This document shows positions 1 to 8,543 of a stretch of 38,688 bases of DNA, piece by piece (position 1 is the stretch's first letter; each line of letters begins with the position of its first letter). The notes beneath the pieces are model-generated. The model was not told where the DNA came from. It worked only from the letters and a program-made list of their open reading frames with translations, and searched no databases. This stretch comes from a bacterium (GTDB taxonomy: Bacteria > Planctomycetota > UBA1135 > GCA-002686595). The translations under genes were made by a program, and so were the position numbers. The DNA is taken from assembly GCA_024226735.1 (NCBI GenBank), contig JAAELL010000267.1, forward strand, positions 1 to 38,688, read 5' to 3'.

Positions 1-145
1 CGAGTTCGCGTGTGCGTGCCACAAGGCGCGGCGACGACGCAACTTCGCTGCCAATACGGTGATACTGGGATTGGTCGCAGGAGCCGCAACGCCATGGCGC
101 GTGCATGCGGGCCGGGATACGACTGCGAATGTCTGCATCACACCA
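1..145 (+). repeat. Inverted-repeat (MITE-like) element, left copy, cut by the window edge
   Basis: Positions 11-145 are the reverse complement of the last 135 bases of the window with a single mismatch (position 94). The 33-base end at 113-145 is also the right arm of the 85-bp element at 14519-14603. Comparison with that copy predicts a full element of about 176 bp with imperfect 33-bp terminal inverted repeats; the first 31 bases lie outside the window. It carries no plausible gene of its own. The outer end abuts CTAG (146-149). The stop codon of the leftward gene at 138-536 lies inside the element. Confidence 0.85.
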
Positions 146-536
146 CTAGCCAGTGCACGAGGTTGAGCAGGAAGCGCGCGTTCTGTGTTCCGGCGGGATG
201 GTTCATGCCAAACTTCACCTGACCGTTCTGTAGCTCCTGCGCGGTGAACATGGCGGCCTCGCCGAAGACCGCCACGCGGCCCTTTCCGATGCGCGCCACT
301 GCGCCCTGGGACCAGCCGTCGATGGCGAGCCGCTCCGTCTCGGGCTTGAAGTTGTAGAGCTGGTCGGGCGCGAAGGAGTGCGCTCCCTCTTCAAAGGTCA
401 GGAGCGAGGTGAAGTCTGGGCCGGGCCGAAAGGCGCACCCGAGGAAGGTGGCCACGCGGTCCACGCGCTCGGCTGCTTTGCTGCCGTCGGTGATCGGGTG
501 CGCGGCCAGCGCCTTCGAGGAGCGCTCGAACACCAA
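138..536 (-). CDS. C-terminal fragment of a conserved protein of unknown function
   Basis: The 132 residues read like the conserved end of an uncharacterised protein, with blocks GKGRVAVFGEAAMFTAQ and FGMNHPAGTQN and a closing NLVHWL. I cannot name the family with certainty; a DUF4350-like or glutamine-amidotransferase-like fold is only a guess. The initiation codon is TTG without a convincing ribosome binding site. The same frame stays open and protein-like upstream to about 632 (FHNGYAYGGR) before a stop, so the true 5' part is probably missing. The last codons (CTA GTG GTG TGA) come from the repeat element, so the original stop has been replaced. Probably a decayed or truncated gene. Confidence 0.5.
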   Translation of the reverse strand: MVFERSSKALAAHPITDGSKAAERVDRVATFLGCAFRPGPDFTSLLTFEEGAHSFAPDQLYNFKPETERLAIDGWSQGAVARIGKGRVAVFGEAAMFTAQELQNGQVKFGMNHPAGTQNARFLLNLVHWLVV

Positions 537-862
537 GGCCTGGCGTCCGCCGGGGACGCGGCCGCCGTAGGCGTACCCGTTGTGGAACTCGATTCGAGCG
601 GGACGCGAACATCGGCCGTGCCCGGGTCGTCGAGGCTATCCGGAATCATCCGCTGCCGCTCGCGGTTCCACCCGGCCCGAGGCCGTCGGGACAAGGACCC
701 CGAGCGGGTAGTAGCCGACCGTAACCGGGTCATGGTGGCGGAGCGCAAGTCACGCTCTGGGCTCGTGTTGCGGCGCGGCCGTACGGTGGGACACAACGGG
801 GGCGTGGCCGCGGCGCAGGACGGCGGCATGAATAAGCATGCCCGGGCGCGTAGGGCATCCCC
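537..862. other. Intergenic stretch, no recognisable gene
   Basis: Apart from the short leftward continuation of the preceding fragment to about 632, I see no protein-like frame, hairpin terminator or clear promoter here. No good -35/-10 pair was found before the hydrolase at 863. Confidence 0.4.
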
Positions 863-2989
863 ATGAAGCTCCCCTACACACGCCTCCGGGCAGGTCTCGG
901 TACCCTCCTTCTGGTTCCGCTGTCTGGCGCGCAGGAGCTCGCCTTCCCCGCAGCCACGCCCGAGGAGGTCGGCCTCACGCGCGCCGCGCTCGACGGGCTG
1001 GCGGCGGCGGCGCGGCGCCTCGTCGACGAGGGGCGCGTCGTCGGCGCCGAGCTCCTGGTCGTCAAGGACCGCCGGACGGTCCTGCACGAGGCCTGGGGCT
1101 GGAAGGACCGCGAGGACGGCGTCGCCATGGAGCCGGGGACGCTGTACGACCTGCGCTCGATGACCAAGCCGGTCGTGGGGACGGCAGCGCAGGCCCTGAT
1201 CGACGAGGGAGTGCTGGACCCCGCGGCGCCGGTGGTGCGCTACCTGCCCGCGTTCGATCGCGACCGCGCGCGAGACATCACGGTCGAGCATCTGCTCACG
1301 CACCGTAGCGGGCTGGAGTGGAGTGTCTGCATGGGCGCCAGCTCGCTGGCGGCGATGGCGGAGTGTTGCGCGGAGCTCGGACCGACGCGCTTCCTGCCCG
1401 GGACCGACTTCCTCTACAGCAACGCCGGGTCCAACACCCTCGCCGCCGCCATGGAGGTCGCCAGCGGCCAGGATCTCGAGGCGCTGGTGGCCGCGCGCGT
1501 GCTCGCGCCGCTCGGGATGCGAGCCTTCGTGCCGCGGCTGGCCGACGACGAGCGGCTCACGCGGATGGCCAGCACCTACGCGCTCGAGGAGGGCGGCGGC
1601 TTCGAGCGCGTCTGGAGCCCCGCGGACGGCCCTCGGTACCGCTTCCTGCAGGGCGCGCAGGGGCTCGTCTGCTCCGCCGCGGACTACGCGCGCTTCCTGG
1701 CGTTGTGGATCGACGAGGGCACGGTCGGGGCGACGCGGGTCCTCTCGCCGGAGGCCGTGCGCCGCGGGCTCACCCCGGCCTCGCTCGCGCCGCTCCCGAC
1801 GACCTTCCCGGGCCGCCGCGTCTACTACGCGCAGCACTGGCGCGTCTGGACCCGGGGGCACGAGCTCGAGCTCTTCGGTCACTCCGGATCGGACGGCACC
1901 TTCGCCTGGGCCTGGCCCGAGCGCGACCTGATCGTGCTCTACCTCACGCAGACCGTGCTGACGACGGCAGGCGTCGAGTTGGAGGAGGAGCTCGACCGCT
2001 GGCTCCTCGACGAGCCGGCACGCGCCGAGGTCCCCGATGAGCTGCGGCCGTACGTCGGCCACTACTGGAGCGAGGAGCGCCGCATGGTGCGCACGGTCTA
2101 CGCCGACGGCGAGGGCTCGCTCACCGTGGACGTTCCCGAGGTCGCTTCCTTCAAGCTCGTGCCGACCGAGGATCCGCTGCGCTGGCAGGTCCGCGGGCGC
2201 GAGGAGCTCGAGGTCGGCTTCGAGCGCGACGCGGAGGGTCGGATCGCGGCCTTCGTCGCCCCGGCGTCGACCGGCGAGGGCCCGGCGCCGCGGCTCGTCG
2301 CGGATCCCGGTCTCCCGAGCGTCGACGCGCTCATGGCACTGCGCTTCGGCGAGGACGGAGACGGCGCTCTCTCGAGCCTGGGCCTCTTCCGTCTGCGCGG
2401 TACCTACACCACGACCGCCGGCCAGGAGGGCATCGACGTGCTGATCTCCGACGGTCTCCTGCGCTCGCGTGAGGAGACCGGCGACCCGGAGAAGGGGCTC
2501 GCGGCGACGGTCTGCAACGGCGCCCGCGCGGCGACGGTGTCGCGGCGCGGGCGCCGGCGTGAGATCACTGGGTCGCAACGTGCCGCTGCGATCACCGGGC
2601 GCCTGGCAGTCGTCGTCGGCGATTGGCGTCGCTTCCACGAGACCGTCGAGGTCCTGGCGCGGACGGACCACCCCGACGAGGCAGGCCGCGAGGTGCTGGC
2701 CGTCCGCGCGACCTCCAAGGATGCACCCGCCACGGTCTACCTCGTCGATCCTGCGACCGGGCTGCCGCTGCGCGCCTACAGCGCGGTCGAGATGCCCTTC
2801 GGGTCGATCGGGAAGGTCACGAGCTTCGAGGACTACCGCGAGGTCGAGGGTGTGTGGATCCCCTTCCGCTGGGTCGGGAGTCTTGCTTCCGCCGCCTTCG
2901 GCGGCTCGACGGTGCAGTACGGGGAGATCGAGACGCACCTCGACCCGGAGGTGGACCTCGAAGGCGATCCCTTCGCGATCGACGGTTGA
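863..2989 (+). CDS. Secreted serine hydrolase, beta-lactamase/class C family, with extra C-terminal domain
   Basis: A 708-residue protein with an N-terminal Sec signal peptide (about residues 1-24, ending near SGAQ). Residues 30-390 form the class C beta-lactamase / penicillin-binding-protein fold. The three family motifs are intact: S99-M-T-K102 (nucleophile and base), Y185-S-N187 and H340-S-G342. Families with this fold include esterases, D-aminopeptidases and beta-lactamases; the substrate cannot be read from sequence. Residues about 470-708 form a second, beta-rich domain resembling lipoprotein-carrier-like (LolA-type) domains, with the ending ...YREVEGVWIPFRW. The ATG start at 863 is chosen because it gives the signal peptide; the ribosome binding site is weak. 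It stands alone, with no operon partner. Confidence 0.85.
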   Translation: MKLPYTRLRAGLGTLLLVPLSGAQELAFPAATPEEVGLTRAALDGLAAAARRLVDEGRVVGAELLVVKDRRTVLHEAWGWKDREDGVAMEPGTLYDLRSMTKPVVGTAAQALIDEGVLDPAAPVVRYLPAFDRDRARDITVEHLLTHRSGLEWSVCMGASSLAAMAECCAELGPTRFLPGTDFLYSNAGSNTLAAAMEVASGQDLEALVAARVLAPLGMRAFVPRLADDERLTRMASTYALEEGGGFERVWSPADGPRYRFLQGAQGLVCSAADYARFLALWIDEGTVGATRVLSPEAVRRGLTPASLAPLPTTFPGRRVYYAQHWRVWTRGHELELFGHSGSDGTFAWAWPERDLIVLYLTQTVLTTAGVELEEELDRWLLDEPARAEVPDELRPYVGHYWSEERRMVRTVYADGEGSLTVDVPEVASFKLVPTEDPLRWQVRGREELEVGFERDAEGRIAAFVAPASTGEGPAPRLVADPGLPSVDALMALRFGEDGDGALSSLGLFRLRGTYTTTAGQEGIDVLISDGLLRSREETGDPEKGLAATVCNGARAATVSRRGRRREITGSQRAAAITGRLAVVVGDWRRFHETVEVLARTDHPDEAGREVLAVRATSKDAPATVYLVDPATGLPLRAYSAVEMPFGSIGKVTSFEDYREVEGVWIPFRWVGSLASAAFGGSTVQYGEIETHLDPEVDLEGDPFAIDG

Positions 2990-3624
2990 CGCGGACCTCG
3001 AGCCGGTCGCTGGACCGTGGCGGCCCGCTCGAAGCCGGTCTCGTGAGCGTGGCTCCGCTTCGTGAACGGTCGTCGAACGCCGGGGATGGTACCCGCCTCC
3101 CCGCGCTCTCCGGGCACACTTCCCGACACCGAGACCGCGCGACGATCAAGAGCCTCCTCCCTCGCTCTGGCCGCCTTCGTACGGAGCACCTTCCGGAACC
3201 ACCCTCGCGCAGTTCGGGCCGAGGGTGGGAAGCGGATCGCCGCGACCCAGGCATCCTGCACGAGGTCGTCGGCCTGGGACTCGTCCACGACGAGACTCCG
3301 GGCAAGGCCCAAGAAGAGTCGATGTGCCAGCCCGCCTGCACGGATCACGGGCAAGTGCGGCGCGCGGGTCACTCTGATGCTCAGTCGTTTCGAGAACCGG
3401 CCGCATCTGCCGGTCGCCGAGCTACGACGGGCCGCCTGAGCAAGCCAGACCGGCCGCTTGGAACCGCGTCGCACCGTCGCACCGGTCTGTCCGCAGCGTC
3501 CCGAGTACCTCGCGAACGAACCCGAATCCGTGCTCATGGGCTGCCGAAACTCGCTGGACCAGTTCACCGCTTCCGAAGAGACGGCTGGCGAGCTAGCCGC
3601 TGACGCATGGGGGGGGCAGGTACG
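2990..3624. other. Gene-poor region holding only a sigma-factor relic
   Basis: No intact gene was found on either strand. The only recognisable coding-like stretch is the leftward ECF sigma relic at about 3136-3350. Several open frames here are antisense shadows. The region separates the serine hydrolase from the convergent S33-like hydrolase and looks like decayed DNA. Confidence 0.5.
3136..3350 (-). pseudogene. Relic of an ECF sigma factor (region 2)
   Basis: On the minus strand one frame contains a short region-2-like stretch: ARSLVVDESQADDLVQDAWV, then a block like WFRKVLRTKAARAREE. This matches the usual ECF pattern of an acidic DDLVQ(D/E) helix followed by a W-x-x-x-(V/I)-x-R segment. 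Protein-like sequence stops on either side, and I find no region 4 in frame, so it is an eroded gene. Planctomycetes carry many ECF sigma genes, which makes relics plausible. It lies between convergent genes and is unlikely to be expressed. Confidence 0.45.
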
Positions 3625-5019
3625 TCACTTGAGACTCACTGGAACCTCGATCTCGGACACCGCAGGCCACTCCCCTCCTGCGAGGAAACCGCTCGTAATG
3701 GCCCGCAGCTCAGCGTCAATCGTGTCCGACACGGAACGCCCGAGGTCGTGAGTCACGTTCTTTATGAGAAGGAGTCGCATGTTCTCGTCGTTGGAAACCA
3801 GCGCGCTCAGGTCCTCATCCCGGGCACGTGCATCGAGCTCGCCCTGAATGAACAGGATCGGGACGTCGCCCAGCGCTTCGATGTCCAAGTAGGTCTCCGG
3901 AACGTGACCTGGCTCGAGGTGCTCGCACACGTCGGGAAAGGGCAGGTGCGCACCGTGGCCGGAGAGCGACTCGCCAACCTCAGCCGCGAATTGGGCGCGC
4001 CGCTCCCGGTCGGTCATCGCCGCACTGTCAAGAGCGAGGACCGCGGCGTTGACCGGCAGGCCACCGCGATAGAACTGCAGCATGGCCGGTCCAACGGATC
4101 CGAACTCGCCCTCGTTCATTTGGCCGAAGAGGGCGGGCAACGACCAGCTCTCGTGGGTCCGGCGCAGCGCAAGAGCCGTGAGGATCTCCAGGTCGGTTCG
4201 GCCGGCGACGAGGGTCGCGTCACCGACCTGAATCTCGACAGGTCTGGCGTCTACCTCGGCGTACACCGACTGCATCAGTGCTTCTAGCCTCTCGCCTCCA
4301 CCCACATCGAAGCCGTAGGCAGGACCCACGCGCTCGCCGATCTGATGGATGTAGTCATCAATCGTGGATGGCAGAACAAGGGCAGCGTGAGGGGTTAGGA
4401 ACTGCGAGAGAACAGCGCGGTTGACGCGATCCCCGTGGCGGCGAATGTAATAGTAGGCTTGTTGCGCGCCGTAGCTACCACCGACGAGGTTGATGCGCTC
4501 GCTACCGAGGGCGCGCCGAATCGCTTCCGCGTCATCGGCGATTTCGACTGTCGTATAGCCGCGCATGTCCGCGCCGGCTGCTTCGATGCAGTCAGGCAGA
4601 ATCCGCTCGTATGCAGCCATGAAGTCAGCGCGTTGGAGCGGCCGATCCAACGGCAGGTGAACGGGCTCGCAATCGAGGTTTGGGCGCGATGCGCCCACGC
4701 CGCGCTGCTCGACGAACACAACGTCTCCGACGTCCAGCAGCTCGGCGTGGCTCGCTCTCAACGCCTCTAATGAACCGAAGTCCAACGCGGACTCACCGGG
4801 CCCGCCGAAGAAGACGAAAGTGGGCACGCCGCCGGCCTTTCCCTTCATGTGCACGTAGGCCACTTCGATCGTGCGGCTTTTCGGATCCTGGCGTACCTCG
4901 GGGACCGCGACGTACTCGAACGCGTCTTGCGGCTGGATCTCGGTGGTCGTGTCAGAGGGGCCCAAGGCCAGGGCGGCAGGGCAGACGACGAGCGCGACGA
5001 ATGGGCTTCTCATGCGCAA
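3625..5019 (-). CDS. Secreted alpha/beta hydrolase, S33 (tripeptidyl aminopeptidase-like)
   Basis: A 464-residue protein with a short signal peptide (residues 1-20). The alpha/beta-hydrolase core shows an oxyanion-type FFGGPGES block at 70-77, the S33-typical VFVEQRGVGAS at 101-111, nucleophile S182 in GGSYG, acid D396 in QGELDAR and H424 in NVTHD, so the triad looks complete. Families with this layout remove short peptides or amino acids from N-termini, usually outside the cytoplasm. The ATG at 5019 is preceded by an intergenic region with a good sigma70-type promoter overlapped by a palindrome (5082-5114). It is divergent from a TetR regulator, which probably represses it. Confidence 0.82.
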   Translation of the reverse strand: MRMRSPFVALVVCPAALALGPSDTTTEIQPQDAFEYVAVPEVRQDPKSRTIEVAYVHMKGKAGGVPTFVFFGGPGESALDFGSLEALRASHAELLDVGDVVFVEQRGVGASRPNLDCEPVHLPLDRPLQRADFMAAYERILPDCIEAAGADMRGYTTVEIADDAEAIRRALGSERINLVGGSYGAQQAYYYIRRHGDRVNRAVLSQFLTPHAALVLPSTIDDYIHQIGERVGPAYGFDVGGGERLEALMQSVYAEVDARPVEIQVGDATLVAGRTDLEILTALALRRTHESWSLPALFGQMNEGEFGSVGPAMLQFYRGGLPVNAAVLALDSAAMTDRERRAQFAAEVGESLSGHGAHLPFPDVCEHLEPGHVPETYLDIEALGDVPILFIQGELDARARDEDLSALVSNDENMRLLLIKNVTHDLGRSVSDTIDAELRAITSGFLAGGEWPAVSEIEVPVSLK

Positions 5020-5081
5020 TCACTCCTGGAGCACTCGGTGTCTGGTCTCGACGCCGGTCTGGTCTCGACACCGATTCATGC

Positions 5082-5109
5082 AGGATAGCCGCAATCTTAG
5101 CATTGTCAA
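5082..5109 (-). promoter_or_regulatory. Sigma70-type promoter of the S33-like hydrolase
   Basis: On the minus strand there is a perfect TTGACA (-35, plus-strand 5104-5109), a 16-base spacer and TATCCT (-10, plus-strand 5082-5087), pointing at the hydrolase start at 5019. That leaves an untranslated leader of about 55 bases. The -35 box lies within the palindrome at 5092-5114. Confidence 0.6.
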
Positions 5110-5114
5110 GATTG
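5092..5114. promoter_or_regulatory. Palindromic operator, probably for the adjacent TetR regulator
   Basis: A perfect inverted repeat, CAATCTT-N9-AAGATTG. It covers the -35 box and part of the spacer of the hydrolase promoter and lies 54 bases upstream of the TetR start. TetR-family dimers typically bind such palindromes in divergent intergenic regions, so binding would block the hydrolase promoter and could also control tetR itself. Confidence 0.6.
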
Positions 5115-5168
5115 GTATAGTCGGAACATCGGCGGTGAGGCGCACGGCGGCCGCCAGACGGGAGCGGA

Positions 5169-5789
5169 TTGAGCGAGAAACGAACTTCCTACCACCACGG
5201 CGATCTGCGGCGCGCGTTGATCGAGCAGGGCATCGAGATCCTCGAAACCGAGGGCCTGGATCGCCTCAGTCTGCGCCGCGTCGCGCGCGCGACTGGGGTC
5301 TCGCCGACAGCCCCGTACAGCCACTTCAAGGACAAGGGCACCCTCTTGGCCAACATCGCCCTGGTGGGCTTCGCTCGGCTGACGAGGGAACTCGTGGGGT
5401 TGGCCGAGCAAGAGTTGGAGCCGTGCGAACGCCTGAAGGCGCTCGGGCGAGGCTACGTCGACTTCGCGTTGCGCAACCGATCGCTGTTTCGGCTCATGTT
5501 CGGTCCCGCCTCGGAAAGGGCGGGCGATTGTCCTGAACTGTATGCGGTGGCGAACAGCTCATTCCAAGTGCTGCTGGATACCGTGACCGAGCTGCTCGCC
5601 GGCGTGTCCGAGGGCGAGGAGTTGCTACTTGCTGCTACTTCGCTCTGGTCACTCGTCCACGGCCTCGCCGGCCTCTTGCTCGATGGCCAAGTCGGCCCTG
5701 AGAACGTCGGTACGACGGACCTCGAGTCCCTTCCGGATCGCCTCTTGGAGCCGCTACTCCGGGGGGTGCGCGCGCCAGAGTCGCCATGA
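5169..5789 (+). CDS. TetR/AcrR-family regulator with WHG-type ligand domain
   Basis: A 206-residue repressor. The N-terminus YHHGDLRRALIEQGIEIL followed by a helix-turn-helix (LSLRRVARATGVSPTAPYSHF, residues about 33-53) is typical of the TetR subgroup with a WHG C-terminal domain. The TTG start at 5169 is chosen because the conserved N-terminus begins there, a GGGAG motif lies just upstream and an in-frame stop lies at 5136-5138. It is divergent from the secreted S33-like hydrolase and shares with it an intergenic palindrome, so it most likely represses that gene and itself. The ligand is unknown; a peptide or a small molecule handled by the hydrolase is possible. Confidence 0.88.
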   Translation: MSEKRTSYHHGDLRRALIEQGIEILETEGLDRLSLRRVARATGVSPTAPYSHFKDKGTLLANIALVGFARLTRELVGLAEQELEPCERLKALGRGYVDFALRNRSLFRLMFGPASERAGDCPELYAVANSSFQVLLDTVTELLAGVSEGEELLLAATSLWSLVHGLAGLLLDGQVGPENVGTTDLESLPDRLLEPLLRGVRAPESP

Positions 5790-6040
5790 GACTCGGGGGT
5801 ACAGACCTCAGTGTGCACCAGCGCTCTCGCCGCAGTCGCGACGATCGTCACGCCCGACACGATCCTCCGATCACCGAGCCCGAACTCACTTGTCTCTCGA
5901 CAAGGACACGCCCGAGACGAGGGCAGTGGAACTCCCCGAAACCGGAGTGATCCGTTGCGGTCGCCCAGGTCGGCGGGCTCCATCACAGATACACGAGAAC
6001 AGCCGCATGACCCCTCGGACGAGTCTTGAGGAGGCACAGC

Positions 6041-7138
6041 TCAGCGCTGCACGCGAGCACCGCCACCGCGCATGATCTTGGTGACTTCCTTGAGCGTAGC
6101 CATCGAGGTGTCGCCCGGCGTCGTCATTGCCAGAGCGCCGTGGGCCGCGCCGTACTCGACAGCTTGCTGGGGGTCGCCGGAGGTCAGGAAGCCGTAGATC
6201 AGGCCGCTGGCAAAACTGTCGCCGCCGCCGACGCGGTCCATGATCTCGAGCTCGGCGTATTGTCGAGACTCGAAGAACTCACCGTCGTGCCACACGATCG
6301 CGCACCAGTCGTTGACCGTCGCGGTCCTGACACCGCGCAGCGTGGTCGCTGTGACCTTGAAGTTGGGGAAGGCCGCGACCGCGGTCTCGATCATCGCCTT
6401 GAAGCTGTCGATCTCGATGTTCGAGATGTTCTCGTCGACTCCGGCCACTTCGAATCGGAGACAGGCCGTGAAGTCCTCCTCGTTGCCGATCATCACATCG
6501 ACGTACTTGGCGATCTCGCGGTTGACCTCCTGCGCCTTCGCGTGACCGCCGATCGCTTTCCACAACGAAGGGCGGTAGTTGAGATCGTAGGAGACGACGA
6601 CGCCGTGCTTCTTTGCGGCTTGCACCGCGTCGATGACGAACTCCGGAGTGCTATCCGACAGCGCGGCGAAGATGCCACCGGTGTGCAACCAGCGCGTCCC
6701 CTGCCGCCCGAAGATCTCGTCCCAGTCGACGTCTCCGGGACGGAGTTGGCTGGTCGCCGTATTGCCGCGGTCCGGTGTGCCGACCGCTCCGCGGATGCCG
6801 TGACCGCGCTCGGTGAAATTCAGACCATTGCGGACTTCGCGGCCGACGCCGTCGTACGGCACCCATCTGATGAAACGCGTGTCGACGCCGCCTTGAAGGA
6901 TGAAGTCCTCGATCAGACGACCGATCGCGTTGTCGGCAAAGGCCGTGACCACCGCCGTGTTCAGGCCGAAGCAACGCCGCAGCCCGCGGGCAACGTTGTA
7001 TTCGCCGCCACCTTCCCACGCGCGGAACTGACGGGCCGTGTGCACGCGGCCTTCACCGGGGTCGAGGCGGAGCATGATCTCGCCGAGGGAGATCAGGTCG
7101 TACTGGCATTCGGAGGCGGGCCGAAGCTGGATGCTCAT
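6041..7138 (-). CDS. kdgK: 2-dehydro-3-deoxygluconokinase (PfkB family)
   Basis: A 365-residue PfkB-type sugar kinase. The N-terminal LGEIMLRL, the substrate block GGGEYNVARGLRR (43-55), the DLNYRP motif (185-190) and the C-terminal GGGDSFASG (304-312, catalytic base D307) are all present. It should phosphorylate 2-keto-3-deoxygluconate to KDPG with ATP in the cytoplasm. It is the last gene of a four-gene leftward operon; its ATG overlaps the aldolase stop codon (ATGA at 7135-7138), which suggests translational coupling. The family also contains fructokinases and ribokinases, but the eda neighbour points firmly to KDG kinase. Confidence 0.9.
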   Translation of the reverse strand: MSIQLRPASECQYDLISLGEIMLRLDPGEGRVHTARQFRAWEGGGEYNVARGLRRCFGLNTAVVTAFADNAIGRLIEDFILQGGVDTRFIRWVPYDGVGREVRNGLNFTERGHGIRGAVGTPDRGNTATSQLRPGDVDWDEIFGRQGTRWLHTGGIFAALSDSTPEFVIDAVQAAKKHGVVVSYDLNYRPSLWKAIGGHAKAQEVNREIAKYVDVMIGNEEDFTACLRFEVAGVDENISNIEIDSFKAMIETAVAAFPNFKVTATTLRGVRTATVNDWCAIVWHDGEFFESRQYAELEIMDRVGGGDSFASGLIYGFLTSGDPQQAVEYGAAHGALAMTTPGDTSMATLKEVTKIMRGGGARVQR

Positions 7139-7761
7139 GATTGCGCCAGTGCCACGGCGCTACGGACCAGGGCGGCGATCTCGTCGAATTGACCCTCACC
7201 GATCAACTTGTTCGGAACCATCCAGCTCCCGCCGCAGGCCAGGACTTTTGGGAATGCCAGATAGGTCTGCAGGTTCGACTCGTTGATGCCGCCGGTCGGA
7301 ATGAACTTGACCGCCGAGTACGGTGCGCTCATCGCCTTCAAGGTCTTCAATCCGCCGAACGCCTCGGCCGGAAAGAACTTGACGACATCGAGGCCCAACT
7401 CGAGGGCCATCTCGATGTCGGTCGGATTGCTCGTGCCGGGTGTGATCGGGATGTTGTGATCGACGCAGTAACCGACGACCTTCGGGTTGAAGCCCGGCGA
7501 CACCATGAACTTGGCTCCGCTATCGACCGCCTGCTTGACCTGATCGATCGTCAGGACCGTGCCGGCGCCGACCAGGAGGTCCGTGTTCTCCGCCATGATG
7601 CGGATGGACTCGGCCGCTGCTGCCGTGCGGAAGGTCACCTCGGCGCAGGGCAGACCGCCGGCCACCAAGGCCTCGCCGAGCGGCGCGGCCTGCGCAGCGT
7701 CGTGCAGTGCGATGACGGGAACGAGACGGCAAGCGCCGATCTGTTGGAGAATCGTGCTCAT
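7135..7761 (-). CDS. eda: KDPG (2-keto-3-deoxy-6-phosphogluconate) aldolase
   Basis: A 208-residue class I aldolase of normal length. Catalytic glutamate E41 in EVTFRT and Schiff-base lysine K128 in VVKFFPAE are present, as are the phosphate-binding blocks GAGTV (66-70), SPGFNP (88-93) and PTGGIN (155-160). It cleaves KDPG to pyruvate and glyceraldehyde-3-phosphate. The ATG at 7761 with AGGA upstream is preferred over a longer open frame that runs into the SDR gene. It starts 8 bases after the SDR stop and overlaps kdgK by 4 bases, so it acts in the same operon, downstream of the kinase step. Confidence 0.92.
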   Translation of the reverse strand: MSTILQQIGACRLVPVIALHDAAQAAPLGEALVAGGLPCAEVTFRTAAAAESIRIMAENTDLLVGAGTVLTIDQVKQAVDSGAKFMVSPGFNPKVVGYCVDHNIPITPGTSNPTDIEMALELGLDVVKFFPAEAFGGLKTLKAMSAPYSAVKFIPTGGINESNLQTYLAFPKVLACGGSWMVPNKLIGEGQFDEIAALVRSAVALAQS

Positions 7762-7769
7762 GAATAGTC

Positions 7770-8543
7770 CTAGAGGCGTGGCAGTGTCAGCCCGCCGTCG
7801 ACCATGATGACCTGGCCGGTCGAGTAGGGGAAATCGCCCGCGGCCAGCGCGCGCACGGCCTTGCCTATGTCGTCCGGTAATCCCCAACGCGGAGTGACGC
7901 AGAGTCCGTCCTCGATCATCTTGTCGTACTTGCCGGTGACACCGGCGGTCATGTCGGTCTTGATCACTCCGGGACGAACCTCGTACACCGGAATATCGTG
8001 CGGTCCGAGCCGTGCTGCATAGAGCGCGCTCATCATCGACAGTCCTGCCTTGGCAACGCAGTACTCGCCGCGATTGGTACTGACGGTGGTCGACGAGACC
8101 GAGCCGACGTTGATGATGCAGAAGAAAGAGTCCGCGTCGGCGGCTTTTTGCTCGATCATCCAGCGCGCGGCGATCTGGGTCAAGAAGTACGGCCCCTTGA
8201 GGTTGGTACCGAGGACATGGTCGAAGCTGGCCTCGCTCGCTTCGAGGATGTCCGCGCGCTCCTTCGGCGCCACGCCGGCGTTGTTGACCAGCACGTTCAG
8301 CTTGCCGAGCTCGGCGCGGACTCGATCGATCATCGCGGACCGCGCTTCGGTCGAACCGATGTCGCCTCGGCAGTAGACGACCCGCGCGCCGAGGGCTTCG
8401 AGGCCGTCGATCGCGGCGCTGATCTGTCCCTCTTCACGCATGCCGTTGATCGCCAGATCGAACCCGGCTCCGGCGAGGCTCTGCGCGCAGCCGTAGCCGA
8501 TGCCGCGGCTTCCGCCGGTGATGAATGCGACCGGCCGGCTCAT
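7770..8543 (-). CDS. SDR-family reductase of unsaturated uronate catabolism
   Basis: A 257-residue short-chain dehydrogenase/reductase. The nucleotide motif TGGSRGIG (9-16), NNAG (87-90) and the catalytic S148, Y161 and K165 (Y-x-x-x-K in YCVAK) are intact, and the C-terminal GQVIMVDGG is typical. It would be called 3-oxoacyl-ACP reductase by general similarity. Placement between a GH88 hydrolase and eda/kdgK suggests instead that it reduces the open-chain keto-uronate, either directly to KDG (alginate-type DEH reductase) or as a KduD-like enzyme. No kduI isomerase is present. Its ATG overlaps the GH88 stop (ATGA at 8540-8543), with GGAG seven bases upstream. Confidence 0.82.
   Translation of the reverse strand: MSRPVAFITGGSRGIGYGCAQSLAGAGFDLAINGMREEGQISAAIDGLEALGARVVYCRGDIGSTEARSAMIDRVRAELGKLNVLVNNAGVAPKERADILEASEASFDHVLGTNLKGPYFLTQIAARWMIEQKAADADSFFCIINVGSVSSTTVSTNRGEYCVAKAGLSMMSALYAARLGPHDIPVYEVRPGVIKTDMTAGVTGKYDKMIEDGLCVTPRWGLPDDIGKAVRALAAGDFPYSTGQVIMVDGGLTLPRL

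Noticed and set aside
10-222. Small Cys-containing frame running through the repeat element (also antisense at 38411-38683)
   Set aside because: It exists only because the repeat is open in that frame; no start signal, and it would be created wherever the element lands.
398-2938. Very long leftward open frame (846 codons) opposite the serine hydrolase
   Set aside because: Arg/Pro/Ala-rich shadow typical of high-GC DNA; the opposite strand encodes an intact enzyme with clear motifs.
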